Source: Mesobacillus subterraneus (GTDB lineage Bacteria; Bacillota; Bacilli; Bacillales; Cytobacillaceae). Taken from it: a stretch of 57,692 nucleotides of DNA. The notes below the pieces were generated by a model. It had not been told where the DNA came from and searched no databases. It saw only the letters and a program-made list of their open reading frames with translations. Positions 36,099-44,801 of the stretch are shown in pieces (position 1 is the first letter of the stretch; every line of letters begins with the position of its first letter). The stretch lies in the NCBI RefSeq assembly GCF_023715485.1, contig NZ_JAMBOF010000023.1:1-57692 (forward strand), in the 5' to 3' direction. Position numbers and translations under genes: made by a program.

Positions 36099-36127
36099 TT
36101 GACAGCAGCTGGAAAATGAAATATAAT
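36099..36127 (+). promoter_or_regulatory. Perfect-consensus sigma-A promoter
   Basis: TTGACA (36099-36104), exactly 17 nt, TATAAT (36122-36127). It points into 36134-36405, where no ORF with a ribosome-binding site exists and a strong terminator ends the unit. Confidence 0.85.
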
Positions 36128-36133
36128 AAGTAA

Positions 36134-36405
36134 GCTTCGCCAATGAAGAAGTAACTTGAAACACATCGATAGACAATGTAAACATTTAATGGCGTTCTGC
36201 TTTTATTTTTTAGGTAACAACTTATTCACACTGGATCGGCTTCGGAGCCGTTAGGATGCAAGAGAGGTAGGGCTTGCGTCGTTTAGGTTTAAAAATGGTC
36301 AAGTGGAATTTTGTACCGCGGCACAGTTTATAATTGATGAAAATATACATCTTGTGGAGTAGCAAGTTACTCGAAAGCGAACCGGATTCCGGTTCGCTTT
36401 TTCTA
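36134..36405 (+). ncRNA. Candidate structured noncoding RNA, about 270 nt
   Basis: The unit is bounded by a perfect sigma-A promoter and a strong terminator, with no credible ORF inside. The ends can pair: AGTAACTTG (36150-36158) with CAAGTTACT (36363-36371). Internal hairpins are CGGCT/AGCCG (36237-36250) and GATGCAAG/CTTGCGTC (36255-36262 with 36273-36280), whose loop AGAGGTAGGG is purine-rich. I do not recognise motifs of RNase P, SRP RNA or tmRNA. A 6S-like rod or a sporulation RNA are possibilities. It lies between an alpha/beta SASP gene and a convergent KinB-like kinase gene. Confidence 0.65.
36374..36404 (+). terminator. Terminator of the candidate noncoding RNA
   Basis: Perfect 12-bp stem AAAGCGAACCGG/CCGGTTCGCTTT (36374-36385 and 36389-36400) with a 3-nt loop and TTCT tail. 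Confidence 0.88.
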
Positions 36406-36470
36406 ATGAATTTTTTAATCTCGTCTATAAATTTCTGCTACCAGCTTTGACACAGCCTTTCTCATAAAAT

Positions 36471-36503
36471 AAAAACAGCCCGAAAAATTTTTGGGGCTAT
36501 TTT
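36471..36503 (-). terminator. Terminator of the KinB-like kinase gene
   Basis: Minus strand stem AAAAATAGCCC / GGGCTGTTTTT (36471-36481 and 36494-36503) with a long A/T loop and T tail. It directly abuts the stop codon. Confidence 0.7.
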
Positions 36504-37798
36504 TATATTTCATTATTCATTTTTATCTCATTACCCTCATCCGCTGGAAAATGTCTGAACGAAGGTAAAATGATGGTCACTTCTGTCCCAACACCGAGTT
36601 CGCTTCTATAGGAAATCATCCCGCCCATCGCTTCGATAATTTTTATAGAAACGGAAGTTCCCAGTCCGGTCCCTTTATCCTTCGTTGTATAAAACAATGT
36701 GCCTAGCCTGGCGATCTGCTCACTGTCCATTCCTTTTCCTGTATCTGTAATTTTTATGTATGATTCAGACCCTGACGATGTCTGGCTGATTGTAACTTCG
36801 CCGCCTTCTTCAGTGGCTTCGATCGCATTTTTTATGATGTTTACCAGTGCTTGTTTTAACTGATTCCGATCGGTTTGCACAAACACTCCCCAATTGAGTT
36901 GAACATTAACCTGGACGTTCACCTTCGCTGCAAAAGCTTCAAGGAGCAAAGTAACCTCAGTAATGATTTCTGCTAGCTGTGCATCCTCAAGCTTTTCAAA
37001 TTGCGGCTTAGCAAAATTCAAGTAATCATTTATGATGGATTCGGCCCTTCCAAGCTCTGTCAGGACCAGACTTAAGTAGTAATAATTGTCGCCTTTTTCT
37101 TGTTTGTGCATCATCTGCAGGAATCCTTTTACAACCGTTAGCGGATTCCGGATTTCGTGAGCGATTGATGCTGCCAGTTCTCCCAGTGTATTTAATTTTT
37201 CCGCCCTCAGGATTTCTTGCCTCATCAATGCTTTCTCAATCAACGATTCATTTAAAATCGCGGCAACCCAGACCGCAAAAACTTGGATCGCTCCAAAGAT
37301 GGCAACATTCAACATAATTTTGTTAGTGTCTTCTGCTGGTGCATCATTAGTGAAAATATGTATAACGAGGATCATTAACATGGCAAAGGATGGCCAAAAA
37401 CCAACAAAAACTGCTGTCCTGATCCTTTTTTTTGAATCAAGCTTCCAAAACTTTTTCATGAAGATAAAAGGGATGATCGTTGCGAGAAAACCACTTGCGT
37501 ATCCAAGAAGAAGGTCTCCACCCATAAGTGTCCTTGTTGCCAGATAAGCAAATAACACCATCCCGCCAGATATTGGTCCTCCATATAAAAATGCCAGGAC
37601 TAATGGAACGTAACGTAAATCCCAGTACAACCCGCCCTCTTCGAAAGAAAAAGCAAGGCTAAGTATCAGGGAAATACTTTGAAGTATCCCACACAAGTAA
37701 GGAGATTTTCCAACCCTCTTATTATCAAAAAGGAGACTATGAATAAAAATAGGCATAAGGATAATCAATACATTTAATAACAGTTTCTCAACGAGCAT
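36503..37798 (-). CDS. KinB-like membrane sensor histidine kinase
   Basis: About 431 residues; of two adjacent ATGs (37801, 37798), the second is better spaced from GGAGA. The N-terminal ~185 residues hold five or six membrane segments of the 5TMR_LYT type. The kinase core has H-box SIAHEIRNPL (phosphorylated His), N-box NIIKNAIEA, G1 DTGKGM and G2 GTGLGTS. The layout is that of sporulation kinase KinB, which feeds the Spo0A phosphorelay. No response regulator or kapB-like gene is adjacent, consistent with an orphan phosphorelay kinase. Confidence 0.85.
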   Translation of the reverse strand: MLVEKLLLNVLIILMPIFIHSLLFDNKRVGKSPYLCGILQSISLILSLAFSFEEGGLYWDLRYVPLVLAFLYGGPISGGMVLFAYLATRTLMGGDLLLGYASGFLATIIPFIFMKKFWKLDSKKRIRTAVFVGFWPSFAMLMILVIHIFTNDAPAEDTNKIMLNVAIFGAIQVFAVWVAAILNESLIEKALMRQEILRAEKLNTLGELAASIAHEIRNPLTVVKGFLQMMHKQEKGDNYYYLSLVLTELGRAESIINDYLNFAKPQFEKLEDAQLAEIITEVTLLLEAFAAKVNVQVNVQLNWGVFVQTDRNQLKQALVNIIKNAIEATEEGGEVTISQTSSGSESYIKITDTGKGMDSEQIARLGTLFYTTKDKGTGLGTSVSIKIIEAMGGMISYRSELGVGTEVTIILPSFRHFPADEGNEIKMNNEI

Positions 37799-37908
37799 CA
37801 TATCTTCTCCATTCGAAGAGGTCCTATCTTTACTTTATACAATACGACACACTTGTCATGAATCCTCTATTCCCCGGGAAATTTGTCACATTTACGAACA
37901 TAAAGTGC

Positions 37909-37936
37909 AAGCGTCTTGGACAGCCGCAAACTGAGC
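37909..37936 (+). repeat. Fragment of the dispersed repeat
   Basis: AGTGCAAGCGTCTTGGACAG resembles the opening of the dispersed repeat (AGCGCAAGCGCCTTGGTCAG) but the match stops after about 25 bp. Probably a decayed remnant. Confidence 0.45.
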
Positions 37937-37959
37937 TGAAATAATCTGCAGAGCAAAAG

Positions 37960-37988
37960 AAAAGGAGGCCCGCAGGCTCCCCTTCTAA
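37960..37988 (-). terminator. Probable terminator of yfiC
   Basis: Minus strand GC-rich hairpin of the form GGGGAGCC / GGGCCTCC followed by TTTTCTTTT, just past the yfiC stop. Confidence 0.6.
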
Positions 37989-37995
37989 GAATTCA

Positions 37996-39783
37996 TTAAC
38001 ATTTTTTCTCCAGCTGGCTCGTATATAATCCATGGTAAAAACCTTCTTGTTCAAGGAGTTCTTCATGGCTGCCTTTCTCTATGATATGTCCGCTTTCGAT
38101 CACGATGATCTGGTCAGCATTCTTGATTGTGTTCAGCCTGTGGGCAATGATGAAACTGGTCCTCCCCTTCAGCAAAAGCTGGAGGGCTTCCTGGATCTTA
38201 AGCTCTGTAATGGTATCGATACTGCTCGTTGCTTCATCCAAAATTAAAATCGATGGATCAGCAAGGATGGCTCTGGCGATTGATAACAGCTGCTTTTGAC
38301 CCTGGCTGATTCCGGCATCATCCTGGCTTAATTCTGTGTCATAGCCATCTGGAAGCCTCGCAATAAAAGAATGGGCATTCGCAGCCTTAGCTGCCTGCTC
38401 AACTTCTTCATCAGTAGCATCTAGCCTTCCATATCGGATGTTTTCCCTGATGCTTCCCTGAAAAAGAAACGAATCCTGAAGGACAAAGGCCATTTGCGTG
38501 CGCAAGCTTTCCCGGGTGATTTTTTTGCTGTCATTCCCGTCAATCAAGATTATGCCACTTTCTGGCTCATAAAAGCGTGAAATCAAATTAATGATCGTTG
38601 ACTTCCCCGCTCCTGTCGGCCCAACTAGAGCAACACTTTCCCCCGCTTCCGCTTTAAAAGACAAATCTGAAACAGTATCGCCGCCTTTTTCATACGAAAA
38701 GGAGACTGCTTTAAATTCTACTTCTCCTGCGATAACCGAAAGTGCACTAGCTTCGCTTTCATCGATTGCTTCCTCGTCAGTATCGAGGATATCAAACACC
38801 CTGTCAGCTCCTGCCACCGCCGAAAGCAGTGTGTTGAACTGATTGGACAAGTCATTCAGGGGTCTTGTGAATTGCCTCGAGTATTCAGTGAAGATGACGA
38901 TGGTACCAATCGATACCATTCCCTTCAAGGCGAAGTAGCCCCCAACTGCAGCCACTATGGTAAAACTGAGGTTATTGAGCATATTCATCAATTTAGGAAT
39001 GAAGCCAGTAAATGTCTGTGCCCAATATCCTGATTGCTTTAATTGTTCATTTTTTATTCGGAATTCTTCAATGACCTTGGCTTCCTGCGAGAAGGATTTA
39101 ATGATTTTCTGCCCGGAAATTGTTTCTTCTATATAACCATTCATCTCACCGAGACGGCGCTGCTGTTCCTTATAGAGTTTTCCTGTTCTATTTGTGATCC
39201 ATTTCATTCCCCAGAACATTAAAGGCACGATGATCATTGTTACTAGTGTAAGCAGCGGGCTCAACCAGATCATCACAGCGAGTGTTCCCACCAGAGTCAG
39301 CACACTCGAAAAAATCTGGATGACAGAGGAGTTAAGAGTAGCGCTGACATTCTCTATATCATTGGTTATCCTGCTCATTAACTCGCCATGCTGGCGTTTA
39401 TTGAAAAAATCAATCGGCAGTTTATGAAAATGGGTAAAAAGCTGTTTTCGCATTGTATATACTGTCTTCTGTGCAATCCCGATCATCCAGTAGCTTTGGA
39501 GCCATAACGATAATGAATGGAATCCATAAACAGCAGCGAGCCCGATTAACAGCCAGGTGAAACCATCAGTTGATTTTGTTGCAAAATATTCATCAATTCC
39601 CCAGCCAATCAGAAAAGGGCCGAGAAGGGCGAGTGCAGAGCTGACGACTACCATCATAAGCACCAAAATCATCAAGCTTTTATGATCTGCAAGATACGAC
39701 CAAATTCTCTTGATAGTCGCCCCAAGTCCGCGGGATGGTTTTCTTTCATTGTCAACTTTGCTTGCTTCTTGCTTTCTTAACAC
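37996..39783 (-). CDS. yfiC: Heterodimeric ABC exporter subunit YfiC
   Basis: A 595-residue half transporter: N-terminal TM domain with six segments (about residues 35-330) and a C-terminal ATPase. Walker A GPTGAGKST, Walker [13 protein letters not shown] with the catalytic Glu intact, but a degenerate signature ISQGQKQL. It starts at GTG 39783, which overlaps the yfiB stop by seven bases and has GGGGAGGTGA upstream. It complements YfiB, whose signature is canonical but whose Walker B lacks Glu, so together they form one competent ATP site. The substrate is unknown; multidrug export is the family norm. Confidence 0.88.
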   Translation of the reverse strand: MLRKQEASKVDNERKPSRGLGATIKRIWSYLADHKSLMILVLMMVVVSSALALLGPFLIGWGIDEYFATKSTDGFTWLLIGLAAVYGFHSLSLWLQSYWMIGIAQKTVYTMRKQLFTHFHKLPIDFFNKRQHGELMSRITNDIENVSATLNSSVIQIFSSVLTLVGTLAVMIWLSPLLTLVTMIIVPLMFWGMKWITNRTGKLYKEQQRRLGEMNGYIEETISGQKIIKSFSQEAKVIEEFRIKNEQLKQSGYWAQTFTGFIPKLMNMLNNLSFTIVAAVGGYFALKGMVSIGTIVIFTEYSRQFTRPLNDLSNQFNTLLSAVAGADRVFDILDTDEEAIDESEASALSVIAGEVEFKAVSFSYEKGGDTVSDLSFKAEAGESVALVGPTGAGKSTIINLISRFYEPESGIILIDGNDSKKITRESLRTQMAFVLQDSFLFQGSIRENIRYGRLDATDEEVEQAAKAANAHSFIARLPDGYDTELSQDDAGISQGQKQLLSIARAILADPSILILDEATSSIDTITELKIQEALQLLLKGRTSFIIAHRLNTIKNADQIIVIESGHIIEKGSHEELLEQEGFYHGLYTSQLEKKC

Positions 39784-41501
39784 TCTGCCTTCACCTCCCC
39801 AAACTGTGATCCATAAATGGCTTGATAAAGTTTAGAGTGCTTTAACAAAAATTCATGGTCACCGGAATCGGTCAAAGCTCCATCTTCAATAAGCAGGATT
39901 TTATCCGCTTCTTTAGCTGTGCTTACTTTTTGAGTAATGATCAAGGTCGTGCATTTGTATTTGCTTATCGCATTTAACAGTTTTGCTTCAGTTTTTAAAT
40001 CAAGTGCGCTTGTGCTGTCATCGAGCAGCAGGATTTTCGGATTCTTGATCAACGCTCTCGCAATCGACAAGCGCTGCTTTTGTCCGCCTGACAGATTCAC
40101 ACCCTTTTGGCCCAACAGTGTTTCGTACTTGTCTGGCAGTTTTTCAATGGTCTCGTGGATTTGGGCATTGGCTGCCGCATCCACCATTTCATCATAAGTA
40201 GCATCTTCTTTTCCCCACGCAAGGTTCTCTTTAATTGAGCCGGTGAACAACAACGCTTCCTGCGGAACATAGCCTATCTGCTCTCTAAGGCTTTTAAGCT
40301 TTATTGCTTTAATATCACGGCCGTCAATGCGAATTTCTCCGCCCGTTACATCATACAGGCGCGGAATCAACTGGAACATTGCCGTCTTGCCTGCACCAGT
40401 GGCACCAAGGACTGCAACGGTTTCTCCAGGTTCAATGGAGAATGACAAATCACGCAAAATCGGGATGTTTGTATTTGGAAACTGGAAGGAAACATGATCA
40501 AATTCAATTTTTCCTTTAGTGATCCCATATTCCTCGCGGCTTTCCGCGGAATCCTGCAAGTCGATTTCTTCATTTAAAACATCGGTAATACGCTCAGCAG
40601 ACGCTCTTGCCCTTGAAAAAACCATGATGATCCATGAAAACATCGAAAATGCAGTCGTAATCCTCGTAGAATAGTTGACGATCGCCACTACCTCACCTAC
40701 AGATACTGCTCCAGTCTGAACTTCAACTTTTCCGAACCAAAGGACAGCGATGACACTCAAATTCATGAAGAGCAACAATATTGGGATGGTTGTCTCGGTT
40801 ACTCTGAGCGCAAATACCGTTTTATCCTTCAGCTTATTATTTGCCTTCTGGAATCTTGTTCCTTCATGGCTGCCCCTCGCGAATGCCTTGATCAGCCTCA
40901 TGCCCACAAGGTTCTCACGCATGACACCATTCACTTTATCTAGGCGCTTCTGTACGCTTTTAAATAATCCAACTGACTTAGTCATGATCCAAACAAGAAA
41001 AATCAGGAGCGGTGGAATGATGACGACAAATGCGAGGGCAAGTTTTACATTGACTAGCATCGCCATAGTAATTCCGCCAATGACGAGAAGCGGTGCGCGC
41101 ATCGCGATCCGGAGACTCATGAACAATGTGTTTTGCAGCTGCGTCACATCATTCGTAATCCTTGTGATTAAAGAAGATGCAGGGAAGCTGCTAAAGTTGG
41201 TAAAGGAAAAAGACTGTACCTTGGCAAAGAGCTTCTCACGCAAATCATAACCAAAGCTTTGGCCTGCATGGGCAGCGATAAATGAATTTGTGATTCCCGA
41301 GGCAAAAGCCAGCAGCGAAATGCCCAGCATGACTCCTCCCCATTTGATGACCGTGTCCAAATCCCTCTCAGCGATTCCTTCATCGATGATCTTCGCCATC
41401 AGCAGCGGCTGGACAAGTTCAACGGCTAACTCAACAAGCATCAAACTCAGCGCCGCAGCTATAGGGATTCGGTATGGTTTTATAAACGAAAATATGTTCA
41501 T
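39777..41501 (-). CDS. yfiB: Heterodimeric ABC exporter subunit YfiB
   Basis: A 574-residue half transporter from ATG 41501 (MNIFSFIKPYRIPIAAAL). Six TM segments precede an ATPase with Walker A GATGAGKTA, signature LSGGQKQR and Walker B ILLLDDSTSALD, where Asp replaces the catalytic Glu; the usual H-loop His (AHR) is also replaced (ITQKVS). These are marks of the degenerate half of a heterodimeric exporter such as BmrCD. First gene of the pair, overlapping yfiC. Confidence 0.88.
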   Translation of the reverse strand: MNIFSFIKPYRIPIAAALSLMLVELAVELVQPLLMAKIIDEGIAERDLDTVIKWGGVMLGISLLAFASGITNSFIAAHAGQSFGYDLREKLFAKVQSFSFTNFSSFPASSLITRITNDVTQLQNTLFMSLRIAMRAPLLVIGGITMAMLVNVKLALAFVVIIPPLLIFLVWIMTKSVGLFKSVQKRLDKVNGVMRENLVGMRLIKAFARGSHEGTRFQKANNKLKDKTVFALRVTETTIPILLLFMNLSVIAVLWFGKVEVQTGAVSVGEVVAIVNYSTRITTAFSMFSWIIMVFSRARASAERITDVLNEEIDLQDSAESREEYGITKGKIEFDHVSFQFPNTNIPILRDLSFSIEPGETVAVLGATGAGKTAMFQLIPRLYDVTGGEIRIDGRDIKAIKLKSLREQIGYVPQEALLFTGSIKENLAWGKEDATYDEMVDAAANAQIHETIEKLPDKYETLLGQKGVNLSGGQKQRLSIARALIKNPKILLLDDSTSALDLKTEAKLLNAISKYKCTTLIITQKVSTAKEADKILLIEDGALTDSGDHEFLLKHSKLYQAIYGSQFGEVKAEC

Positions 41502-41710
41502 GAAGATTGGACCCCCAGTTGAAACCACCTGTAATTATTTCGGCCTTCGAATTTTATATCTTCTATAATACCTCTTTTGGCGAATTTTTTGAATTGAAAG
41601 ATTAAAAATGTTGCTATCTGTATCGTTCGATATAATTTTGGGGTCATTTTTAATTAGCGGAATACTCTTAGGTTAAATTTTTAACATCAGATCTTTAATA
41701 ATTAAAAAGC

Positions 41711-41739
41711 AAAAACCGGCTGCACCTGCTGCAGCCGGT
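41711..41739 (-). terminator. Terminator of the acyl-CoA operon
   Basis: Perfect 10-bp stem ACCGGCTGCA/TGCAGCCGGT (41715-41724 and 41730-41739) with a TTTTTGC tail on the minus strand. It closes the operon after the last ligase gene. Confidence 0.88.
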
Positions 41740-41747
41740 CTTAAATA

Positions 41748-43367
41748 TTAAGAATTCTGCACTAAATGGTCCTTCAATTGATCACGAAGCGCTCGTTTCA
41801 GGAATTTGCCTACAGAGGTCTTTGGAATTTCCTCCATAAACACGATATCGTCAGGAAGCCACCACTTGGCGAACTGCGGGGCAATAAAATCAAGCAGCTC
41901 CTGCTTATCAACTTTGTTCTTATATTGCTCCTTCAGGACGACGCAGGCAATCGGGCGCTCCTGCCACTGCTGGTGCGGTACGGCAACAACGCTAGCTTCG
42001 AATACAGCATCGTGAGCCATAAGTGCATTCTCAAGGTCTACAGATGAAATCCACTCACCGCCGCTCTTGATCAGATCCTTTGTCCGGTCGACAAGCTTGA
42101 TGACACCTTCCTCATCAACCGTTGCCACATCGCCGGTATAAAGCCAGCCATCCCTGAACGCATCGTTTGAGCGTTCATCCTTGTAATACTCATCCGCAAT
42201 CCAAGGTCCGCGCAGCAGAAGTTCACCCATCTCTTCGCCGTCCCACTTCACCTCACCGTTTCCGCCGATGACTTTCATTTCTAGTCCAGGTACAAGAAGC
42301 CCTTGTTTGGAGCGGATGTCGAGTAATTCCTCTTCATCGAGGCCTACCTGATAGCTCTTCAGCCTTGATACAGTCGCCAGCGGTGTGGTCTCCGTCATGC
42401 CGTAAGCATGAAGGAACGGGATTTTATACTTCGTTTCGAAGGCTTTTATCATTCCTCGCGGTGCTGCCGACCCGCCGCAGACAATCGATCTTAATGAAGA
42501 CGTATCATAGCTTCCTTTTTCTAGTTCATTCAACAACCCTAGCCAAATTGTCGGCACACCGGCGGTAAAAGTTACTTTTTCCTGTTCGATGAGATCAGCG
42601 AGCAGCTTTGGCGTGAACAGCGGACCAGGCAAGACTTGTGTCGAGCCGAACCATGTCGCTGCGAATGGCAGACCCCATGCATTGGCATGGAACATTGGTA
42701 CAACTGGCAGCACGACATCTGTTTCCGAAAGTGCTGCTGTATCCGCCAAACCGAAAGCGAAGCTGTGAAGGACGATTCCCCTGTGAGAGTAGACCACTCC
42801 TTTTGGATTGCCAGTCGTTGCCGATGTATAGCACATCCCGGCTGGTTCATTTTCATCGATATCCTTCACGAATTCGAAATTTGGGCTGGCTTCACGCAAT
42901 AATTCTTCATAAGAATATACTGGCTCCAGCGTTGTTTCTGGAAGGCCCTCTTTGTCGGTCATGATGATGTATGCTTCCACTGATTTGAAGTTGTCCTTGC
43001 TCCGCTCGATCAGCGGCAGCAAATCTTCATCTACCAGCAATACCTTGTCTTCAGCATGATTGATAATGTAAGAGACATGTTCTGGTGATAGGCGGATGTT
43101 GATTGTGTGCAGCACGGCTCCCATCCCTGGCGCAGCAAAGTAGACTTCCAAATGGCGGTGGTGATTCCAGGCAAAAGTTCCAACTCTGTCCCCTTTGCCA
43201 ACACCGAGCTTTTCAAGAGCACTTGCAAGCCTGCGGGTACGTTCGCCAATCTCCTTATAAGTGAAACGGTGGATTCCAGAAAGTGTCCCTGAAACTACCT
43301 GCTTTTTCGGGAAAAACTTTTCTGCTCTTTCCAATAGCGACCCTACTGTCAATGGAACATTCATCAT
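41748..43367 (-). CDS. Long-chain fatty-acid--CoA ligase
   Basis: About 539 residues (ATG 43367; a GTG two codons earlier is also possible). AMP-forming ligase that activates fatty acids to acyl-CoA. The sequence closely follows the Thermus thermophilus long-chain acyl-CoA synthetase type: P-loop YTSATTGNPKGVVYSHR (Ala in place of the usual Gly/Ser), VPMFHANAWGLPFAA, YGMTETTP, then LYTGDVATVDEEG, IKSGGEWISSVDLEN and the catalytic Lys near the C-terminus in TSVGKFLKRALRDQ. It is the last gene of the acyl-CoA operon, separated from the CoA-transferase by a dispersed repeat. Confidence 0.9.
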   Translation of the reverse strand: MMNVPLTVGSLLERAEKFFPKKQVVSGTLSGIHRFTYKEIGERTRRLASALEKLGVGKGDRVGTFAWNHHRHLEVYFAAPGMGAVLHTINIRLSPEHVSYIINHAEDKVLLVDEDLLPLIERSKDNFKSVEAYIIMTDKEGLPETTLEPVYSYEELLREASPNFEFVKDIDENEPAGMCYTSATTGNPKGVVYSHRGIVLHSFAFGLADTAALSETDVVLPVVPMFHANAWGLPFAATWFGSTQVLPGPLFTPKLLADLIEQEKVTFTAGVPTIWLGLLNELEKGSYDTSSLRSIVCGGSAAPRGMIKAFETKYKIPFLHAYGMTETTPLATVSRLKSYQVGLDEEELLDIRSKQGLLVPGLEMKVIGGNGEVKWDGEEMGELLLRGPWIADEYYKDERSNDAFRDGWLYTGDVATVDEEGVIKLVDRTKDLIKSGGEWISSVDLENALMAHDAVFEASVVAVPHQQWQERPIACVVLKEQYKNKVDKQELLDFIAPQFAKWWLPDDIVFMEEIPKTSVGKFLKRALRDQLKDHLVQNS

Positions 43368-43394
43368 ACCCACATTTCCCCTTCCGTTTCTAAG

Positions 43395-43647
43395 AAAAGC
43401 GCAAGCGCCTTGGTCAGCCCCGACAAGCGCTGGAGGGCCGACCAGTGAAGTCGTTCTTTGACTTCATTGGTCGGACCGAAACTGAAATGTATAGCCGACT
43501 GCACAGAAACGCAGAAACTGGAGACTCCGACAAAGAAGCGCTTTTTGCTTCTGCCGGCGGAGTTGAAGTTTCGGAGTTTCTAGGAGGCGAAACTAGACAA
43601 GCGACTCGAGGGGCTAGGCGCTGGAGCTAGACAATTCTCGAAGTGAA
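43395..43647 (+). repeat. Dispersed intergenic repeat, copy 3
   Basis: About 250 bp, same orientation as copies 1 and 2, between the CoA-transferase and long-chain ligase genes of a minus-strand operon. The first hairpin is nearly perfect here: CCGACCAGTGAAGTC pairs with GACTTCATTGGTCGG. The flanking TTCTCGAAGTGAA at its end is shared with copy 2. Confidence 0.85.
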
Positions 43648-43696
43648 TTTTATATTTTCTTATTTTCTCAAAAAATATTAATCTTACATTGCTAAT

Positions 43697-44782
43697 CTAG
43701 TATTTGCTAATCTCCGCACTAAGCCATTTTTTCAGGATTTCTTCGGTCTGTTCTCCTTTTTCCGGAGGTGCTGCTCCCGCTTTTGGTGGCAAATCCACGT
43801 GCATTTTAATCTGGCCAGCAGGTGAAACAAAGTCTTTTTCTCTCCAATAAGGATATTCAGCAAGTTCTCCTGCCTCCAAGACAGGAACAAGACAGCAGTC
43901 CACCTTCATGCCGAATTCTGCCCATTCCGACAGCGGCTTGCTTTTAAACAATTCAACCAGCTCATGATAAATTGGATTTGAGTCTTCTGGCTTCGAAAAA
44001 TGGGCCCGCAGCCAATCCTCCCGGCCGACAGCCTGGCAAAAATTGCGCCAGAACTTCGGCTCAAGAGCTCCAAGACTGACATAACGGCCATCCTTCGTTT
44101 CATACAGTCCATATCCGATCACAGTCCCGTTCAGGACAGATACACCATTTTGATAACCTGTTTCTTTTTCGATCAGGACGTGGTTGGCCATCAATGAAGC
44201 CATGCTGTCAGCAATGGAAATGCAATGATAGCTGCCCTCGCCCGTTTTCCCCCGGGCCACAAGCGCAGCAAGAATTCGCTCGCTTGCCGCCATGCCCCCA
44301 ATGTAATCAGAAAATGTATGGGTTGGATGGATAGGCCTGCCTGTGCCATCCTTCATCTGTGAAAGCGCTCCGCTCAAGCTCATGTAATTCAAATCATGGC
44401 TGCCAAGTCCGCTCATCCCACCGTTACGGCCGTAGCCAGTCACCGAGCAGTAGACGATTCCAGGATTAACCTTTTTTACCGCTTCATAACCGAGTCCGAG
44501 CTTATCCATTACTCCTGGCCTGAAGCTTTCAATTGCCACATCAGCTCTGGCAAGCAAATCGAGGGCAAGCATTTTCCCTTCTGCCTGCTTAAGATTGATC
44601 ACAATGCTTTTTTTGCCGCGGTTATGGGCGTTGAATACATAGCCTTCTCCTGTGTTCCTTGCCGGGTCTCCCTCCGGTGCTTCTACTTTGATGACGTCAG
44701 CCCCAAATTCAGCAAGCCTCAATGTCGCGAAGGGACCCGGAATATAATTGGTGAAATCAACTATCTTAATACTTTCTAACAT
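43697..44782 (-). CDS. CaiB/BaiF family CoA-transferase
   Basis: A 361-residue class III CoA-transferase, or the related racemase group, starting at ATG 44782 (MLESIKIVDFTNYIPGPFAT) with GAAGGGA upstream; the longer frame runs back into the ligase gene. Motifs: LAEFGADVIKVEAPEGDPAR, HNRGKKSIVINLK, the region ending in Asp (GLGSHDLNYMSLSGAL) that supplies the catalytic aspartate, and SDYIGGMAA. It moves CoA between acids or acts on 2-methylacyl-CoA. It lies 19 bp after the upstream ligase. Substrate unknown. Confidence 0.87.
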   Translation of the reverse strand: MLESIKIVDFTNYIPGPFATLRLAEFGADVIKVEAPEGDPARNTGEGYVFNAHNRGKKSIVINLKQAEGKMLALDLLARADVAIESFRPGVMDKLGLGYEAVKKVNPGIVYCSVTGYGRNGGMSGLGSHDLNYMSLSGALSQMKDGTGRPIHPTHTFSDYIGGMAASERILAALVARGKTGEGSYHCISIADSMASLMANHVLIEKETGYQNGVSVLNGTVIGYGLYETKDGRYVSLGALEPKFWRNFCQAVGREDWLRAHFSKPEDSNPIYHELVELFKSKPLSEWAEFGMKVDCCLVPVLEAGELAEYPYWREKDFVSPAGQIKMHVDLPPKAGAAPPEKGEQTEEILKKWLSAEISKY

Positions 44783-44801
44783 GATAAAAGATTCCCTTCC
44801 A

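Noticed and set aside
36290-36340. A T-box-like ACCGCGG downstream of AGTGGAA in the candidate noncoding RNA
   Set aside because: The spacing within the antiterminator motif is wrong and no plus-strand amino-acid gene follows the terminator; the next gene is convergent.
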